Shown piece after piece: positions 59,701 to 63,562 of a stretch of 64,000 nucleotides of DNA. The DNA comes from Diadema setosum. Taxonomy: Eukaryota > Echinodermata > Echinoidea > Diadematoida > Diadematidae. Positions within the stretch are counted from its first letter, which is position 1. Each line of letters begins with the position of its first letter. The notes under the pieces were generated by a model, which saw only the letters and a program-made list of their open reading frames with translations, ran no database searches and was not told the origin of the DNA. Location: assembly GCF_964275005.1 (NCBI RefSeq), contig NC_092693.1, forward strand, positions 28,594,173 to 28,658,172, written 5' to 3'. A program made the translations under genes and the position numbers.

Positions 59701-59864
59701 GACTCAATTTACAACACAGGCTCTGCAAAGAAGGCAGTTTGCAACAGGAGTGGCGAGCCGCACTTTCATACTACACGTACCTCTGTGAGCGTGTTTTCAT
59801 ATCTTTCCTGCAACTTGAGAACATCCGAACGGAGTTTCTGTATCGTGTCGTCCCTCCTAATGAC
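14265..59864 (-). CDS. Giant modular coiled-coil protein, 36 exons, 5' end missing (PMFBP1-like?)
   Basis: Thirty-six minus-strand exons join in frame to about 1830 residues and end in TGA at 14265-14267. Exons 1-31 encode almost uninterrupted heptads arranged as 28-residue units: hydrophobic at 1, 8, 11, 15 and 18, acidic near 5-6, often H/Y at 22, and usually E at 28. Exons are 84, 168 or 252 nt, or these minus or plus one to two heptads. Introns are phase 0 except those after exons 26, 32, 33 and 34 (phase 2). Exons 32-35 form a different coiled coil with WVQEQKQANEKLGTKIKEQ; exon 36 is a Ser/Thr-rich tail. No membrane segment or enzyme motif is seen. From memory, the C-terminal block resembles PMFBP1, a sperm connecting-piece protein of about 1000 aa, so this protein would be far longer. 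Other long coiled-coil families (CCDC18, golgins) remain possible. No start codon is assigned. Confidence 0.8.
15055..15335. mobile_element. Diverged/truncated copy of the TTAAAGGGAAG foldback family
   Basis: Shares ordered blocks with 46010-46578: GGACAAATCCACC, ACATCAGTGAAGGTTTGAGG, AAAAGTTATGAATTTTTGAG and GAGAAGACTACTA. The right arm is missing; an unrelated short inverted pair (TTACAATCAACTC / GAGTTGATTGTAA) follows. Confidence 0.55.
15369..15597 (-). CDS. Coiled-coil gene exon 35 (76 codons + 1 nt)
   Basis: 229 nt, (E)SSQEEELAEKMETIED...TISNLHAQ, the last coiled-coil segment, Arg/Gln/Leu rich. Acceptor ATCGAACAG, donor CAG|GTGACC, phase 0. Confidence 0.85.
16024..16197. repeat. Near-perfect 174-bp hairpin
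   Basis: The left arm (AGACTGCATTCATCACTCAT, CCCTAGAAAGTATC, AGAGGTGCACTGA) is repeated inverted on the right (TCAGTGCACCTCT, GATACTTTCTAGGG, ATGAGTGATGAATGCAGTCT). The arms are about 70 bp with a spacer of roughly 15-20 bp, in intron 34 of the coiled-coil gene. Confidence 0.85.
16659..16823 (-). CDS. Coiled-coil gene exon 34 (55 aa)
   Basis: 165 nt, (E)RLTESVAGLQETMNRL...KARLEDN plus GA. The donor GA|GTCAGT is moderate; reading on gives DYTLA and a stop after about 10 codons, so an alternative terminal form by intron retention is conceivable. Acceptor ACCCACAG. Confidence 0.8.
17180..17254 (-). CDS. Coiled-coil gene exon 33 (25 aa)
   Basis: 75 nt, completes K then QANEKLGTKIKEQNQTIRNL and SMEK plus two bases of Glu. 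Acceptor GTCTGTAG, donor GA|GTAAGTA. The TWVQEQK/QANEKLGTKIKEQ block spans exons 32-33. Confidence 0.83.
17730..17902 (-). CDS. Coiled-coil gene exon 32 (57 codons + 2 nt)
   Basis: 173 nt, MDRIQRGLSEAQ...NTWVQEQ then AA of a Lys codon. Phase 2 and the loss of the 28-residue register mark the change to the C-terminal coiled coil. Acceptor CCTGCAG, donor AA|GTGAGT. Confidence 0.85.
18475..18726 (-). CDS. Coiled-coil gene exon 31 (84 aa)
   Basis: 252 nt, IEVYEDRMRKLR...VRQRAEE, three units and the last exon of the 28-residue array. Acceptor ACCACACAG, donor GAG|GTAATC. Confidence 0.88.
19348..19515 (-). CDS. Coiled-coil gene exon 30 (56 aa)
   Basis: 168 nt, MAVCQDQLHSVR...QSFSHE, two units. 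Acceptor GATACTCAG, donor GAG|GTACTT. Confidence 0.86.
20122..20372. mobile_element. ATCGTCGCTGGGG MITE, copy 1
   Basis: The inverted ends ATCGCTGGGGCGACAAGACC and GGTCTTGTCACCCCAGCGA enclose about 190 bp. It shares most of its sequence with 56401-56651 in the same orientation. It lies in intron 29, ending about 90 bp before exon 29's donor. Confidence 0.8.
20466..20717 (-). CDS. Coiled-coil gene exon 29 (84 aa)
   Basis: 252 nt, NAEKDQHILQLE...LQRGQEE, three units. Acceptor GCATTGCAG, donor GAG|GTGGGT. Confidence 0.88.
21215..21605. mobile_element. Possible foldback element
   Basis: Related words occur near both ends (AACCAAACTGTACTGAACTG, GGAGCATTCATGCACTC; TTGGTACAGTTCGGTATGGT, GAAGCATTCGAGCACTC). 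The arrangement is imperfect; borders are approximate. Confidence 0.35.
21735..21902 (-). CDS. Coiled-coil gene exon 28 (56 aa)
   Basis: 168 nt, LSQQDKALRGNQ...KEMENM, two units. Acceptor CTGGTAG, donor ATG|GTGAGG. Confidence 0.86.
22545..22732. mobile_element. TTTTACAGTA-family MITE abutting exon 27 donor (copy c)
   Basis: The left end TACTGTTAAAC and right end GGTTTTACAGTA resemble the family ends. The right end stops six bases from the exon 27 boundary, so part of the splice-donor context derives from it. Confidence 0.6.
22738..22876 (-). CDS. Coiled-coil gene exon 27 (46 codons + 1 nt)
   Basis: 139 nt; completes the split Arg then LRKELNEAMAELE...KRLQAE. Its first 18 residues finish the unit begun in exon 26. 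Acceptor CATGTAG, donor GAG|GTGAGT. A foldback MITE ends inside the donor consensus (22732). Confidence 0.85.
22985..23170. mobile_element. Foldback MITE, subfamily shared with 42168-42362
   Basis: Shares TTTCAC..AAGTCAAGTG, ACACACAAAAA, CCACATGAATG and CAATTTAACCATT in order with the second copy. Ends poorly preserved. Confidence 0.5.
23359..23451. mobile_element. 93-bp TTAA-bordered MITE, copy 2
   Basis: TTAACCCACTGAAGATGAGT ... CATCCTCAACAGGTTAA. Same length and order as 3293-3385 with a few substitutions. Its right TTAA is shared with the next element. Confidence 0.7.
23450..23845. mobile_element. TTAAAGGGAT foldback MITE, copy 1
   Basis: TTAAAGGGATTGTATAG at the left and CTGTACCATCCCTTTAA at the right are inverted. 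Inner arms hold TGAAATGGCTGAGATATCC against GGATGTTTCAGCTATTCC. Copies at 35884, 56934 and 60840. Confidence 0.8.
23866..24062 (-). CDS. Coiled-coil gene exon 26 (65 codons + 2 nt)
   Basis: 197 nt, LAHHEEKLMIME...RELSE plus two bases of an Arg codon: two full units and 10 residues of a third. Acceptor CCACCCAG after a CCCTTTCCCC tandem tract, donor AG|GTCAGG, phase 2. Joined to exon 27 it makes 112 residues, exactly 4x28. Confidence 0.85.
24069..24183. repeat. GGGGAAAGGGG minisatellite (polypyrimidine on the sense strand of the coiled-coil gene)
   Basis: About ten imperfect 11-12-bp units of GGGGAAAGGGGYGG. It lies directly upstream of the exon 26 acceptor in the sense strand, where it reads as C/T. 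The + strand has many G runs suited to quadruplex formation. Confidence 0.8.
24738..26071. mobile_element. Composite element: ATGCCTCCGCC ends, TCCG microsatellite, GGTCAAAGGTCA arrays
   Basis: The inverted ends ATGCCTCCGCC (24738) and GGCGGAGGCAT (26061) enclose a CCGTACGTCCG microsatellite (about 24786-24843), then diverged tandem units. Each unit has GCGATAACTCAA, CACCAAACTTGG, ATGATGTATGATGGGACAAT and an AGGTCAAAGGTCAA array (about 24955, 25110, 25260, 25405, 25560 and 25720). No transposase frame. Confidence 0.75.
26282..26449 (-). CDS. Coiled-coil gene exon 25 (56 aa)
   Basis: 168 nt, LDELQGKTRVLS...KDCAQE, two 28-residue units. Acceptor TTGTTAG, donor GAG|GTATGT. Confidence 0.87.
26504..26681. 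mobile_element. TTTTACAGTA-family MITE (copy e)
   Basis: TACTGTAAAGTAAGAAATTT at the left and TTCTGGTTTTACAGTA at the right. Inverted inner words TTTGTGAAAGT / ACTTTCACAAATTT. Confidence 0.7.
27138..27305 (-). CDS. Coiled-coil gene exon 24 (56 aa)
   Basis: 168 nt, ENRLEEAVRKLQ...KRRSEE, two 28-residue units. Acceptor GGTCTACAG, donor GAG|GTCAGT. Confidence 0.87.
27440..27655. mobile_element. TTTTACAGTA-related MITE, inverted relative of 39233-39454
   Basis: The reverse strand reads TTATTTTCACATACAGATAT, TTTTTGCGAATGAAGAGGTC and CTCGAGATGTTGTTTTCG in the same order as the copy at 39233. Termini decayed. Confidence 0.5.
27742..27984 (-). CDS. Coiled-coil gene exon 23 (81 aa)
   Basis: 243 nt, VLEKDESSKHLE...TSKHQQE, parsing 21+28+32. 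Acceptor CTTCCCAG, donor GAG|GTGTGG. Confidence 0.87.
28568..28651 (-). CDS. Coiled-coil gene exon 22 (28 aa)
   Basis: 84 nt, LNRYEEHSRRIE...HSVQQ, one unit. Acceptor TTCCCTAG, donor CAG|GTAAGG. Confidence 0.83.
29143..29373 (-). CDS. Coiled-coil gene exon 21 (77 aa)
   Basis: 231 nt, LKQREEGSEKLK...NEKQQE, parsing 21+28+28. Acceptor GTGGTTCAG, donor GAG|GTGTGA. Confidence 0.87.
29430..29545. repeat. (TATC)n microsatellite
   Basis: Long runs of CTATCTATCTAT interrupted by TTCTATCTTC in intron 20. Confidence 0.9.
29661..29868. mobile_element. TTTTACAGTA-family MITE (copy g)
   Basis: TACTGTAAAAGTGAATATTT at the left and GCGAAAATTTCCACTTTTAC at the right. The TTCCATGGAATC middle resembles copies at 5124 and 41470. 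It lies just downstream of the exon 20 donor. Confidence 0.75.
29899..30141 (-). CDS. Coiled-coil gene exon 20 (81 aa)
   Basis: 243 nt, VAQCNRTAEKQE...SELRFK, parsing 28+28+25. Acceptor CCACCAAG. The donor AAG|GTCTGC is weak; a foldback MITE (29661-29868) starts about 30 nt downstream. Confidence 0.84.
30288..30510. repeat. Dispersed repeat, copy 1 (pair with 49985-50205)
   Basis: Shares in order ACCCTGCT, TGTCCTATCCAAG, GACTCT..T.A.AGGGGA and ACACA.CATTGCT.AG..AGACTC with the second copy. Probably an old SINE or LINE segment. Confidence 0.5.
30796..31038 (-). CDS. Coiled-coil gene exon 19 (81 aa)
   Basis: 243 nt, SYTHQSSIRELE...KSAMDQ, parsing 28+25+28. Acceptor TATCCACAG, donor CAG|GTATGT. 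Confidence 0.87.
31512..31837. mobile_element. 326-bp foldback MITE with ~78-bp perfect arms
   Basis: GGCCCGAATTCACGAAGGTG at the left is mirrored by CACCTTCGTGAATTCGGGCC at the right. The arm continues through ACCATGGTTTAAACCATGG and GGAGCGCCAAGTGTCGCA. The core repeats CATTTCGT and ACGAAAT. Relatives at 39891 and 48337. Confidence 0.88.
32074..32136 (-). CDS. Coiled-coil gene exon 18 (21 aa)
   Basis: 63 nt, INSDSKFIKQLEEERDFAKK then E. It completes the unit split from exon 17 (7+21=28). Acceptor TTTTGTAG, donor GAG|GTAAGTG. Confidence 0.83.
32510..32755 (-). mobile_element. tRNA-derived SINE
   Basis: On the minus strand the 5' end reads TGTGGCACAGTGGATAAGAA (A-box-like) and, about 30 nt on, GAGGTTCAAATCCTACC (B box GGTTCAAATCC). 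A unique tail of about 160 nt follows. Typical tRNA-type Pol III promoter spacing. Confidence 0.65.
33169..33273 (-). CDS. Coiled-coil gene exon 17 (35 aa)
   Basis: 105 nt, NKSLEDDIQQLQ...EDKERK: one 28-residue unit plus the first heptad of a unit finished by exon 18. Acceptor GGCACAG, donor AAG|GTATGT. Confidence 0.85.
33340..33420. repeat. AT-rich (ATT)n-like low complexity
   Basis: Imperfect ATATTATTATATTATT repeats in intron 16. Confidence 0.6.
33870..34337 (+). mobile_element. LINE 3' tail
   Basis: Ends CAGCCTTTGGGCTGCCAATT, AATAATAAACCTTATC and (AATTC)n, a form seen at the 3' ends of many invertebrate LINEs. T-rich sequence upstream may belong to the same element. No coding part. Confidence 0.4.
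34823..35074 (-). CDS. Coiled-coil gene exon 16 (84 aa)
   Basis: 252 nt, LMRVEDQLELTK...QGSMEE, exactly three 28-residue units. Acceptor TCCACCAG, donor GAG|GTGAGA. Confidence 0.88.
35223..35380. mobile_element. Short foldback MITE
   Basis: CCCCATTTCAGAAAAAGTTG and TAGCAACTCTTGCTGGGATG at the left are mirrored by CAGCAAGAGTTGCCATTC and CACCTTTTATGAAAGGG at the right. Confidence 0.65.
35884..36290. mobile_element. TTAAAGGGAT foldback MITE, copy 2
   Basis: ACAGGGATGGTATAGTATTG at the left and ACTGTACCAATCCC at the right. Core with GGCTTGAAATGGTTGAAATA and ATCAAATAAACTTTGGATTC. It ends about 50 bp from exon 15. Confidence 0.7.
36340..36423 (-). CDS. Coiled-coil gene exon 15 (28 aa)
   Basis: 84 nt, MTHQEEEIARL...SCCDE, one unit. 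Acceptor CCTACAG after a pyrimidine-rich tract, donor GAG|GTGAGA. The intron before it is the longest in the gene (about 7.4 kb). Confidence 0.83.
39233..39454. mobile_element. TTTTACAGTA-family MITE (copy h)
   Basis: TGTATAAGTTGTTATTTTCG at the left and CGAAAATAACAGCTTATACA at the right. GCGAAAAT words recur inside. Confidence 0.75.
39891..40112. mobile_element. GGCCCATATTCAC foldback MITE
   Basis: GGCCCATATTCACAAAGGTG (left) against CTACCTTCTTGAATATGGGC (right). Same family as 31512-31837 and 48337-48553 but diverged. Confidence 0.7.
41470..41684. mobile_element. TTTTACAGTA-family MITE (copy i)
   Basis: TACTATAAAAGTAGATATTT and AAAATATCCTCTTTTACAGT ends; ATTCCGCGGAATC palindrome in the centre. 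Confidence 0.78.
42168..42362. mobile_element. Foldback MITE, subfamily shared with 22985
   Basis: See 22985-23170: blocks AAGTCAAGTG, AACATGAATGTGATGCG and GCGAATTTAACCATTCGC match in order. Confidence 0.5.
43784..43879 (-). CDS. Coiled-coil gene exon 14 (32 aa)
   Basis: 96 nt, IQRQSEVMKKLE...KHQEE, one unit with four extra residues. Acceptor GTTCAG, donor GAG|GTATGT. Confidence 0.84.
44614..44697 (-). CDS. Coiled-coil gene exon 13 (28 aa)
   Basis: 84 nt, LSERDNALHRL...QGRTSE, one unit. Acceptor CTATAG, donor GAG|GTAAGTA. A 450-nt pyrimidine tract lies about 75 nt upstream in the sense strand. Confidence 0.83.
44776..45225. repeat. 450-bp GGA-rich polypurine tract
   Basis: Almost pure A/G on the + strand (GGAGGA, GGGGAG, AGAGAG). 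In the sense strand of the coiled-coil gene it is C/T and lies 75-530 nt upstream of exon 13's acceptor. Long frames here are artefacts of the simple sequence. Confidence 0.92.
45676..45759 (-). CDS. Coiled-coil gene exon 12 (28 aa)
   Basis: 84 nt, MKLKDDLIAEL...RDILSK, one unit. Acceptor TGTGTAG, donor AAA|GTAGGA. Confidence 0.8.
46010..46578. mobile_element. 569-bp TTAAAGGGAAG foldback MITE
   Basis: CTTAAAGGGAAGATAAACCC at the left is mirrored by GGGTTTACCTTCCCTTTAAG at the right. The arms stretch over about 200 bp (GAGACTACTAGAGG.. against ..CCTCTAGTAGTCTC). Unique centre with CCCCCTGCTTTCTG. It lies in intron 11. Confidence 0.88.
46579..48336. other. Intron 11 remainder, nothing recognised
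   Basis: AT-rich sequence with A or T runs at about 47151-47169, 47490-47500 and 48102-48118. No exon or repeat I can support. Confidence 0.5.
48337..48553. mobile_element. GGCC..ATTCATGAAGATGG foldback MITE
   Basis: TGCATTCATGAAGATGGTTT at the left and AAACCGCCTGTGTGAA at the right; inner TAGTCTATGGAC / CCATGGACTAAATT. Decayed relative of 31512. Confidence 0.55.
48767..48850 (-). CDS. Coiled-coil gene exon 11 (28 aa)
   Basis: 84 nt, VERLETTLHEV...KSLSQA, one unit. Acceptor TGTACAG, donor GCG|GTAAGA. Confidence 0.84.
49540..49625 (-). mobile_element. Possible tRNA-derived SINE fragment
   Basis: Minus strand reads GTTGTGGCCCAGTGGATAGA (A-box-like) and GACCACTACGAAGTCG; the B box is not clear. 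Confidence 0.35.
49689..49823 (-). CDS. Coiled-coil gene exon 10 (45 aa)
   Basis: 135 nt, ELILEQIRHKL...HTVKEE. The first 17 residues complete the 28-residue unit begun in exon 9; a full 28 follows. Acceptor CATGCAG, donor GAG|GTAAGC. Confidence 0.85.
49985..50205. repeat. Dispersed repeat, copy 2 (pair with 30288-30510)
   Basis: AGCACCCTGCTCTTTGTGAC ... AAATGTCCTATCCAAGAG ... GACTCTTATTAGAGGGGAT ... CATTGCTCAGCTAGACTC. Confidence 0.5.
50415..50510 (-). CDS. Coiled-coil gene exon 9 (32 aa)
   Basis: 96 nt, ASKKNEEIQKSK...RLSSQ. It holds a 21-residue unit and the first 11 residues of a unit completed by exon 10. Acceptor TTTTGAAG, donor CAG|GTACGG. Confidence 0.82.
51131..51286 (-). pseudogene. 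Two partial duplicates of the exon 8 3' end
   Basis: 51131-51166 and 51250-51286 repeat the exon 8 tail and donor. The sense strand encodes SELEVLTAE|GTGAGA and TEQRVLTHQ|GTTAGG against SEQEVLTHE|GTGAGG in exon 8. The first copy also has an upstream CTGTCAG acceptor, making a possible 27-nt exon at 51133-51159. Confidence 0.6.
51483..51641 (-). CDS. Coiled-coil gene exon 8 (53 aa)
   Basis: 159 nt, LNRKESSMAQLE...EQEVLTHE, a 28+25 pair. Acceptor GAGTAG, donor GAG|GTGAGGA. Two partial copies of its 3' end lie in the next intron (51131-51166 and 51250-51286). Confidence 0.86.
52025..52171 (-). CDS. Coiled-coil gene exon 7 (49 aa)
   Basis: 147 nt, VANREETIDRLQ...RRSQEE, a 28+21 pair. Acceptor GTCCTTCAG, donor GAG|GTGGGA. 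Confidence 0.86.
52227..52437. mobile_element. TTTTACAGTA-family MITE (copy j)
   Basis: TACTGTAAAACGAGGAATG and AAAATATCTCGTTTTACAGT ends; shares the GAGAGCCAAGATTCG block with 10303. Confidence 0.78.
53676..53710. repeat. (GT)n microsatellite
   Basis: About 16 GT repeats immediately downstream of exon 6's donor in the sense strand (where it reads CA). Confidence 0.9.
53726..53872 (-). CDS. Coiled-coil gene exon 6 (49 aa)
   Basis: 147 nt, INQLNANRESE...LSQSQMQ, a 21+28 pair. Donor CAG|GTCAGG. The acceptor is ambiguous: AAAAAAAAG|ATA keeps the 21+28 register; the alternative CAG|TTG nine bases further gives 46 residues. A long C-rich pyrimidine tract (G run on the + strand at 53881-53896) precedes it. 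Confidence 0.8.
53881..53945. repeat. G-rich tract before exon 6 acceptor
   Basis: A run of about 16 G followed by GGAAGGAGAAGGGG words. In the sense strand it is the C/T tract of intron 5's 3' end. Confidence 0.85.
54208..54243. repeat. T run followed by G run
   Basis: About 24 T then 11 G in intron 5 of the coiled-coil gene; simple sequence. Confidence 0.85.
54697..54780 (-). CDS. Coiled-coil gene exon 5 (28 aa)
   Basis: 84 nt, LEERGQKLKRV...SLQDM, one unit. Acceptor GTCATAG, donor ATG|GTGAGC. Confidence 0.84.
55449..55595 (-). CDS. Coiled-coil gene exon 4 (49 aa)
   Basis: 147 nt, VAERHDAILKLK...ARLKSL, a 28+21 pair. Acceptor CGTTTAG, donor CTG|GTAAGA. Confidence 0.86.
56401..56651. mobile_element. 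ATCGTCGCTGGGG MITE, copy 2
   Basis: ATCGTCGCTGGGGCGACAAG at the left and CTTGTCACCCCAGCGACGAT at the right. 251 bp, direct-orientation partner of 20122-20372. Confidence 0.85.
56934..57324. mobile_element. TTAAAGGGAT foldback MITE, copy 3
   Basis: TTAAAGGGACTGTACAGTAC and CTGTACACACCCTTTAA ends; the inner TTTTCAAATGGCTGAGATAT / ATATCTCAGCCATTTCAAAA pair is nearly perfect. Confidence 0.85.
57527..57748 (-). CDS. Coiled-coil gene exon 3 (74 aa)
   Basis: 222 nt, LKQRDSKIELL...NDALTVE. It parses as about 24+25+25 residues, so three slightly shortened units. Acceptor ATTTGCAG, donor GAA|GTAAGC, phase 0. Confidence 0.87.
58078..58303. mobile_element. TTTTACAGTA-family MITE (copy k)
   Basis: CTGTAAAAGTCAATATTTTC and AAATGCCTGTGTTTACAGTA ends, in intron 2. 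Confidence 0.68.
58770..58832 (-). CDS. Coiled-coil gene exon 2 (21 aa)
   Basis: 63 nt, MERNERKVQRLEDQLQLKTE then E, a unit one heptad short. Acceptor GACCCAG, donor GAG|GTGAGTG. The ATG first codon is within the frame and not proof of a start. Confidence 0.8.
59781..59864 (-). CDS. Coiled-coil gene exon 1 of those visible (28 aa)
   Basis: 84 nt, VIRRDDTI...NTLTE, exactly one unit. Acceptor CCCGTAG, donor GAG|GTACGT, phase 0 on both sides. Because it starts with an acceptor, the true first exon lies further upstream. Confidence 0.82.
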
Positions 59865-60275
59865 CTACGGGTTGGATTGTTGCATGGGTGAGAGGTATGC
59901 AAAGAAGCCCCTGCTTTAAAGGCAAATGCTTGCCTTTGAAAGCTGGTTGTCTTAATACCATGGTACATAAATTTCCCACGGATGGCTCTGCATTATGAGC
60001 TATAACTCCTTCCCATTAGACAGATACACTTAAGAGTTCTTGGGGCTATCAACACTGAATGTACATCTCTGTCACTCAACATAATCTATCCAAGCCATGT
60101 TGCAAATGGGGCTATCAAAGTTGCTGATCTGTGACTTACAGTTACCATGGTAACATCTAATAAGAGACCCTGGGGTCTCGCACTCACCTAAGTATCGCAA
60201 CTTCACCTTCACCCATTCTTGCAGACTCTATGTAAACTACAGGATATAGTACATTAACTAATAGCTCTTGGTTCT
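59865..60275. other. Upstream intron of the coiled-coil gene, no feature seen
   Basis: No coiled-coil exon is visible from here to the window end. The next 5' exon is either beyond 64000 or too unlike the others to recognise. Confidence 0.5.
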
Positions 60276-60640
60276 ACAAAAGATGTTAAAGATTCCTTAA
60301 TTTGGAGGGGGGGGGGGGGGGAAATTTAGGCTCATCTAGGGGCCCCAAGGGGGAGCATAGTGCCCATTTGAACAAATTAAGACCCTATCCCAATGGGGAT
60401 GCTACCCGCCAAGTTTGGCGAAAACCCGACATGGGGTTTTTAAGAAGATGAAAATGTAAAATTTAGGCCCCAATTTGGACCCCTCCCTCATTGGAGGGGG
60501 GGGGGGGGGGACCCCTGAATCTGCCACGAACAAAATGTACTTACTCATAGCATTAACTGAGCTCTATCACTTTTGGTTCTAGAGAAAAAGATTTTTAAAG
60601 ATTCCTTATTTTGGGAGGAGGGGGATTGGGCCCCCTTTTT
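60276..60640. repeat. G-tract dispersed repeat with duplicated ends
   Basis: The block TTGGTTCTA..AAAGAT..TTAAAGATTCCTTA..TTGG is present at about 60268-60310 and again at 60571-60620, each followed by a G run. Between them GGCCCCAA and CCAAGTTTGGCGAAAAC words recur. Probably an old foldback or satellite-derived element. Confidence 0.45.
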
Positions 60641-60839
60641 AAAACAAAAATTAAAATCTGGAAAGTTTTGCTCAGTATGAAGAAGAAGAGTCTTTTGAAG
60701 CACACTGATTTGCTCTGTGATGCAAGGGACAAACGTAGATTATTGGACTTGAAACTCTACAGCAAGTGCTAAGGAAAAACAGTGCAAAATATTGAAATTA
60801 TGCATATACTGTACTCTCTATGCACATTCTATTCAGTAT

Positions 60840-61212
60840 TTAAAGGGATCGTATAGTTTTGGTTGATACCTAATTTCAGGTTTCTAACATTTTTTGCTGA
60901 GATAATGAGAAACCTCTTATGAAATATGAAAGAGCATGTAATTCTATGTGGAATTCAACGTTTATTTGATGGAAATTGGTTTTGAAATGGCGGAGATATC
61001 CAAAAAAGAGCGATTCTAATAAAGTGTGGGTCCCACACTTTATTACGATCGCTTTGTTTTACTTTGTTTTGGGATGTTTCAGTCACTCCAAACCAGATTT
61101 TCATCAAATAAACTTTGAATTCCTCTTAAAATGGTTTGTTCTGTACTATATCTTGAGTGTTTTCTTGTTATCTCGCAAAAAAAGTAAAAGCCCAATTCTC
61201 ATCTCCACCAAA
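60840..61212. mobile_element. TTAAAGGGAT foldback MITE, copy 4 (right end lost)
   Basis: TTAAAGGGATCGTATAGTTT at the left; inner GGTTTTGAAATGGCGGAGAT. The right end stops at CTCATCTCCACC without the CCCTTTAA border. Confidence 0.72.
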
Positions 61213-62140
61213 CTGATTCTGCACTCGGTGTTTGCATTGCCTTCATGCATGCGATGTACAAAACATGGCTAGAAAACAGAAAAACAACATTTATCATGGC
61301 CTCTTATTTTTGAAAAATAAACAATCAACTAGTCATGCAGATGTAAAACATACAATTTCAGGCATTGACTTGATACACCTATGCAACTTTTATTGGGCTT
61401 GTGATGCATGGTCACTTATAGGTACATGTATACACGATGTGCAACACACTTCACCTATACCGTACAAAATGTTGGCAAATTCATGCAGCTTTTTAAGAAT
61501 GGACAAGTTGACAGAGCAAATTTGGCATGCAAAAAATAATAATAATAAAAGGCAAAAAAGGTGAAAAAAAAAATAACATCCTGTGCAGATAGCCCCAGAA
61601 CTCTACAGAGCATTGTATCAATGCCCACAACAAATCTACACAAAGTAATTCACAAACAGATCAAACATGCATACAGCAAGAATAAATGATATATTGCTGG
61701 ATATACACTATCAAGAGACAGGAGTATAGTCATATCATACAGATTATGCCATTACGCATCTCAAAATTTACATTCACAAGGAATTGCATGCAAAACTATT
61801 ACATGTATATAGATATCAAACTATTTGGATGTTATAAGATATAATACCTAAGACAGTTATAACCAGACATGAAATGATATCATATTAAATTTTTATGTGT
61901 TATAACCAGATATGTTCAGTGTACCAATTTACAACTCTGTATTCTGATTTGGGTATAAAGATACCTTTGTATATATGCTGGTGATATAAGCCATAAAATT
62001 GTAAACTTCTCTCTTTCTCTTTCGTTTTTCAACATGGAAGTACTCCTCCAAGCCATTTGGAGCAGTTTGGGCAGAAAAGGTTATATGTGCCAAAGTATGC
62101 ATAATTTATCAAATCCTTAAAAAAGAGAGAAAAAGTACTG
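61213..62140. other. Unannotated AT-rich sequence
   Basis: No exon or recognised repeat. Confidence 0.4.
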
Positions 62141-62142
62141 TG

Positions 62143-62783
62143 TATACACAGTCAAAACTGTCTCTCACTAAACAACCACTCAAGGGAAGAAGAAAGGGGG
62201 GGGGGTCCTAATAGACAGATGCCCACCATAAGCATGTGGGCAGCCATTTTGATTTTGCTGCATATCTGTGATGAACATGTCCACATACAAGTGTATGATG
62301 TATGGAGAATTTGGATGTGTACTCATTTGGGTTTCTCTAAGATAAAAGGGGACATTTCGGAAATGTTGGGTTAATTTCTGTCTCCAACATGCAATCACTC
62401 CCTACCCAATACAGTATGATCTTTAAGAACACTTTAATGAGAGATATCTTTGCCCTAAAATTGCTTTAAACAAGCAATAGATCTATTTAAGCTTTTATGC
62501 CAAAATGAAATTTGGGGGCAAACATAGGTAACACTAGACTGACAAATATCTACAAGTATAATGTACTAACATTTCAAGTCCAAATAATAAATGTTCATTA
62601 CTATAATCTGTTGTTTTTCAACTGAATGGCCTAATATTGATTAGAAAAGATAACAGCCCTTAAATACTATTGAACACTGTGTTTTAAACCACTTCTAGAC
62701 TAAATGGTGAACGTATGATATGTGAACTGACAAAAATGTGTCAGACCATATAAGACAGGTTTGACTGTATTTGACTGTATATA
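62143..62783. mobile_element. TACAGTCAAA..CTGTCT foldback element
   Basis: TATACACAGTCAAAACTGTC at the left is mirrored by GACAGGTTTGACTGTA and TTTGACTGTATATA at the right. Internal GGTCCTAATAGACAGATG. No ORF. Confidence 0.6.
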
Positions 62784-63562
62784 CATGCATGTATTCATAT
62801 CCTCCTAGCCGACAGTCTACTGGTCGCTTTACATTCTTTTAGATCATTCTAAAGTAACTTCATACTTGTTTTGCATGATCATAGATACAATTGTACGTAA
62901 ACACTGAAATACAGTCCACATATAGGTTATGGACAAAGGGATCCACATACACTGTATACATTGCATATAATATGTAGTACTGCCTCAATAAATTTCTCTG
63001 AAAATGTGCATCAGAAACTTGTTGTCTGCAGTATTTTCCATTGCTACACCTATAAACTTATTCAATGAAGTTAAATCCATGGTTCATACCTTTCAGAAAG
63101 AAAATTTGCAACACTAGATCTAAAGCAAATACGGAAGTCTCATATGTCCACCTTGTACCTATTTTCTTTTTCTTTTCTTTTCTTTTTTTTTTGGAGGGGG
63201 GGGGGGGGAGGCGATGGGAAGAAGATAAACTTTGTCTTCTGTTGATAAAATTGTGACATACACCTGCACCTCCAATACCCACGTTGGAGGTTCTTTGCTG
63301 TTTCAATTACTTTCTGTATTTCTCTTAGATAATATGCAAAATTGATGCTATGCAAATTATTAAAATGGAAAATTTGATAAGATGTAATGTGATAAGATGC
63401 AAAGTTGATGCTACAACACTTTGTATGTAATCCTGGTATATTTGATTTACATAAACATTACGTTAATAGTCAATTCTGAGTTATACATCTAGAAAAAAAA
63501 AATAGAGGACAAGGATGGAAAACTATGATCAGTATGACTGTTACTCTATAGGGTAATATTGA

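Noticed and set aside
63058..63160. Acceptor/donor pair on the minus strand (about 83 nt) near the size of a unit exon
   Set aside because: The open reading (TRWTYETSVFALDLV...) is not coiled coil and does not join phase 0; length agreement is chance.
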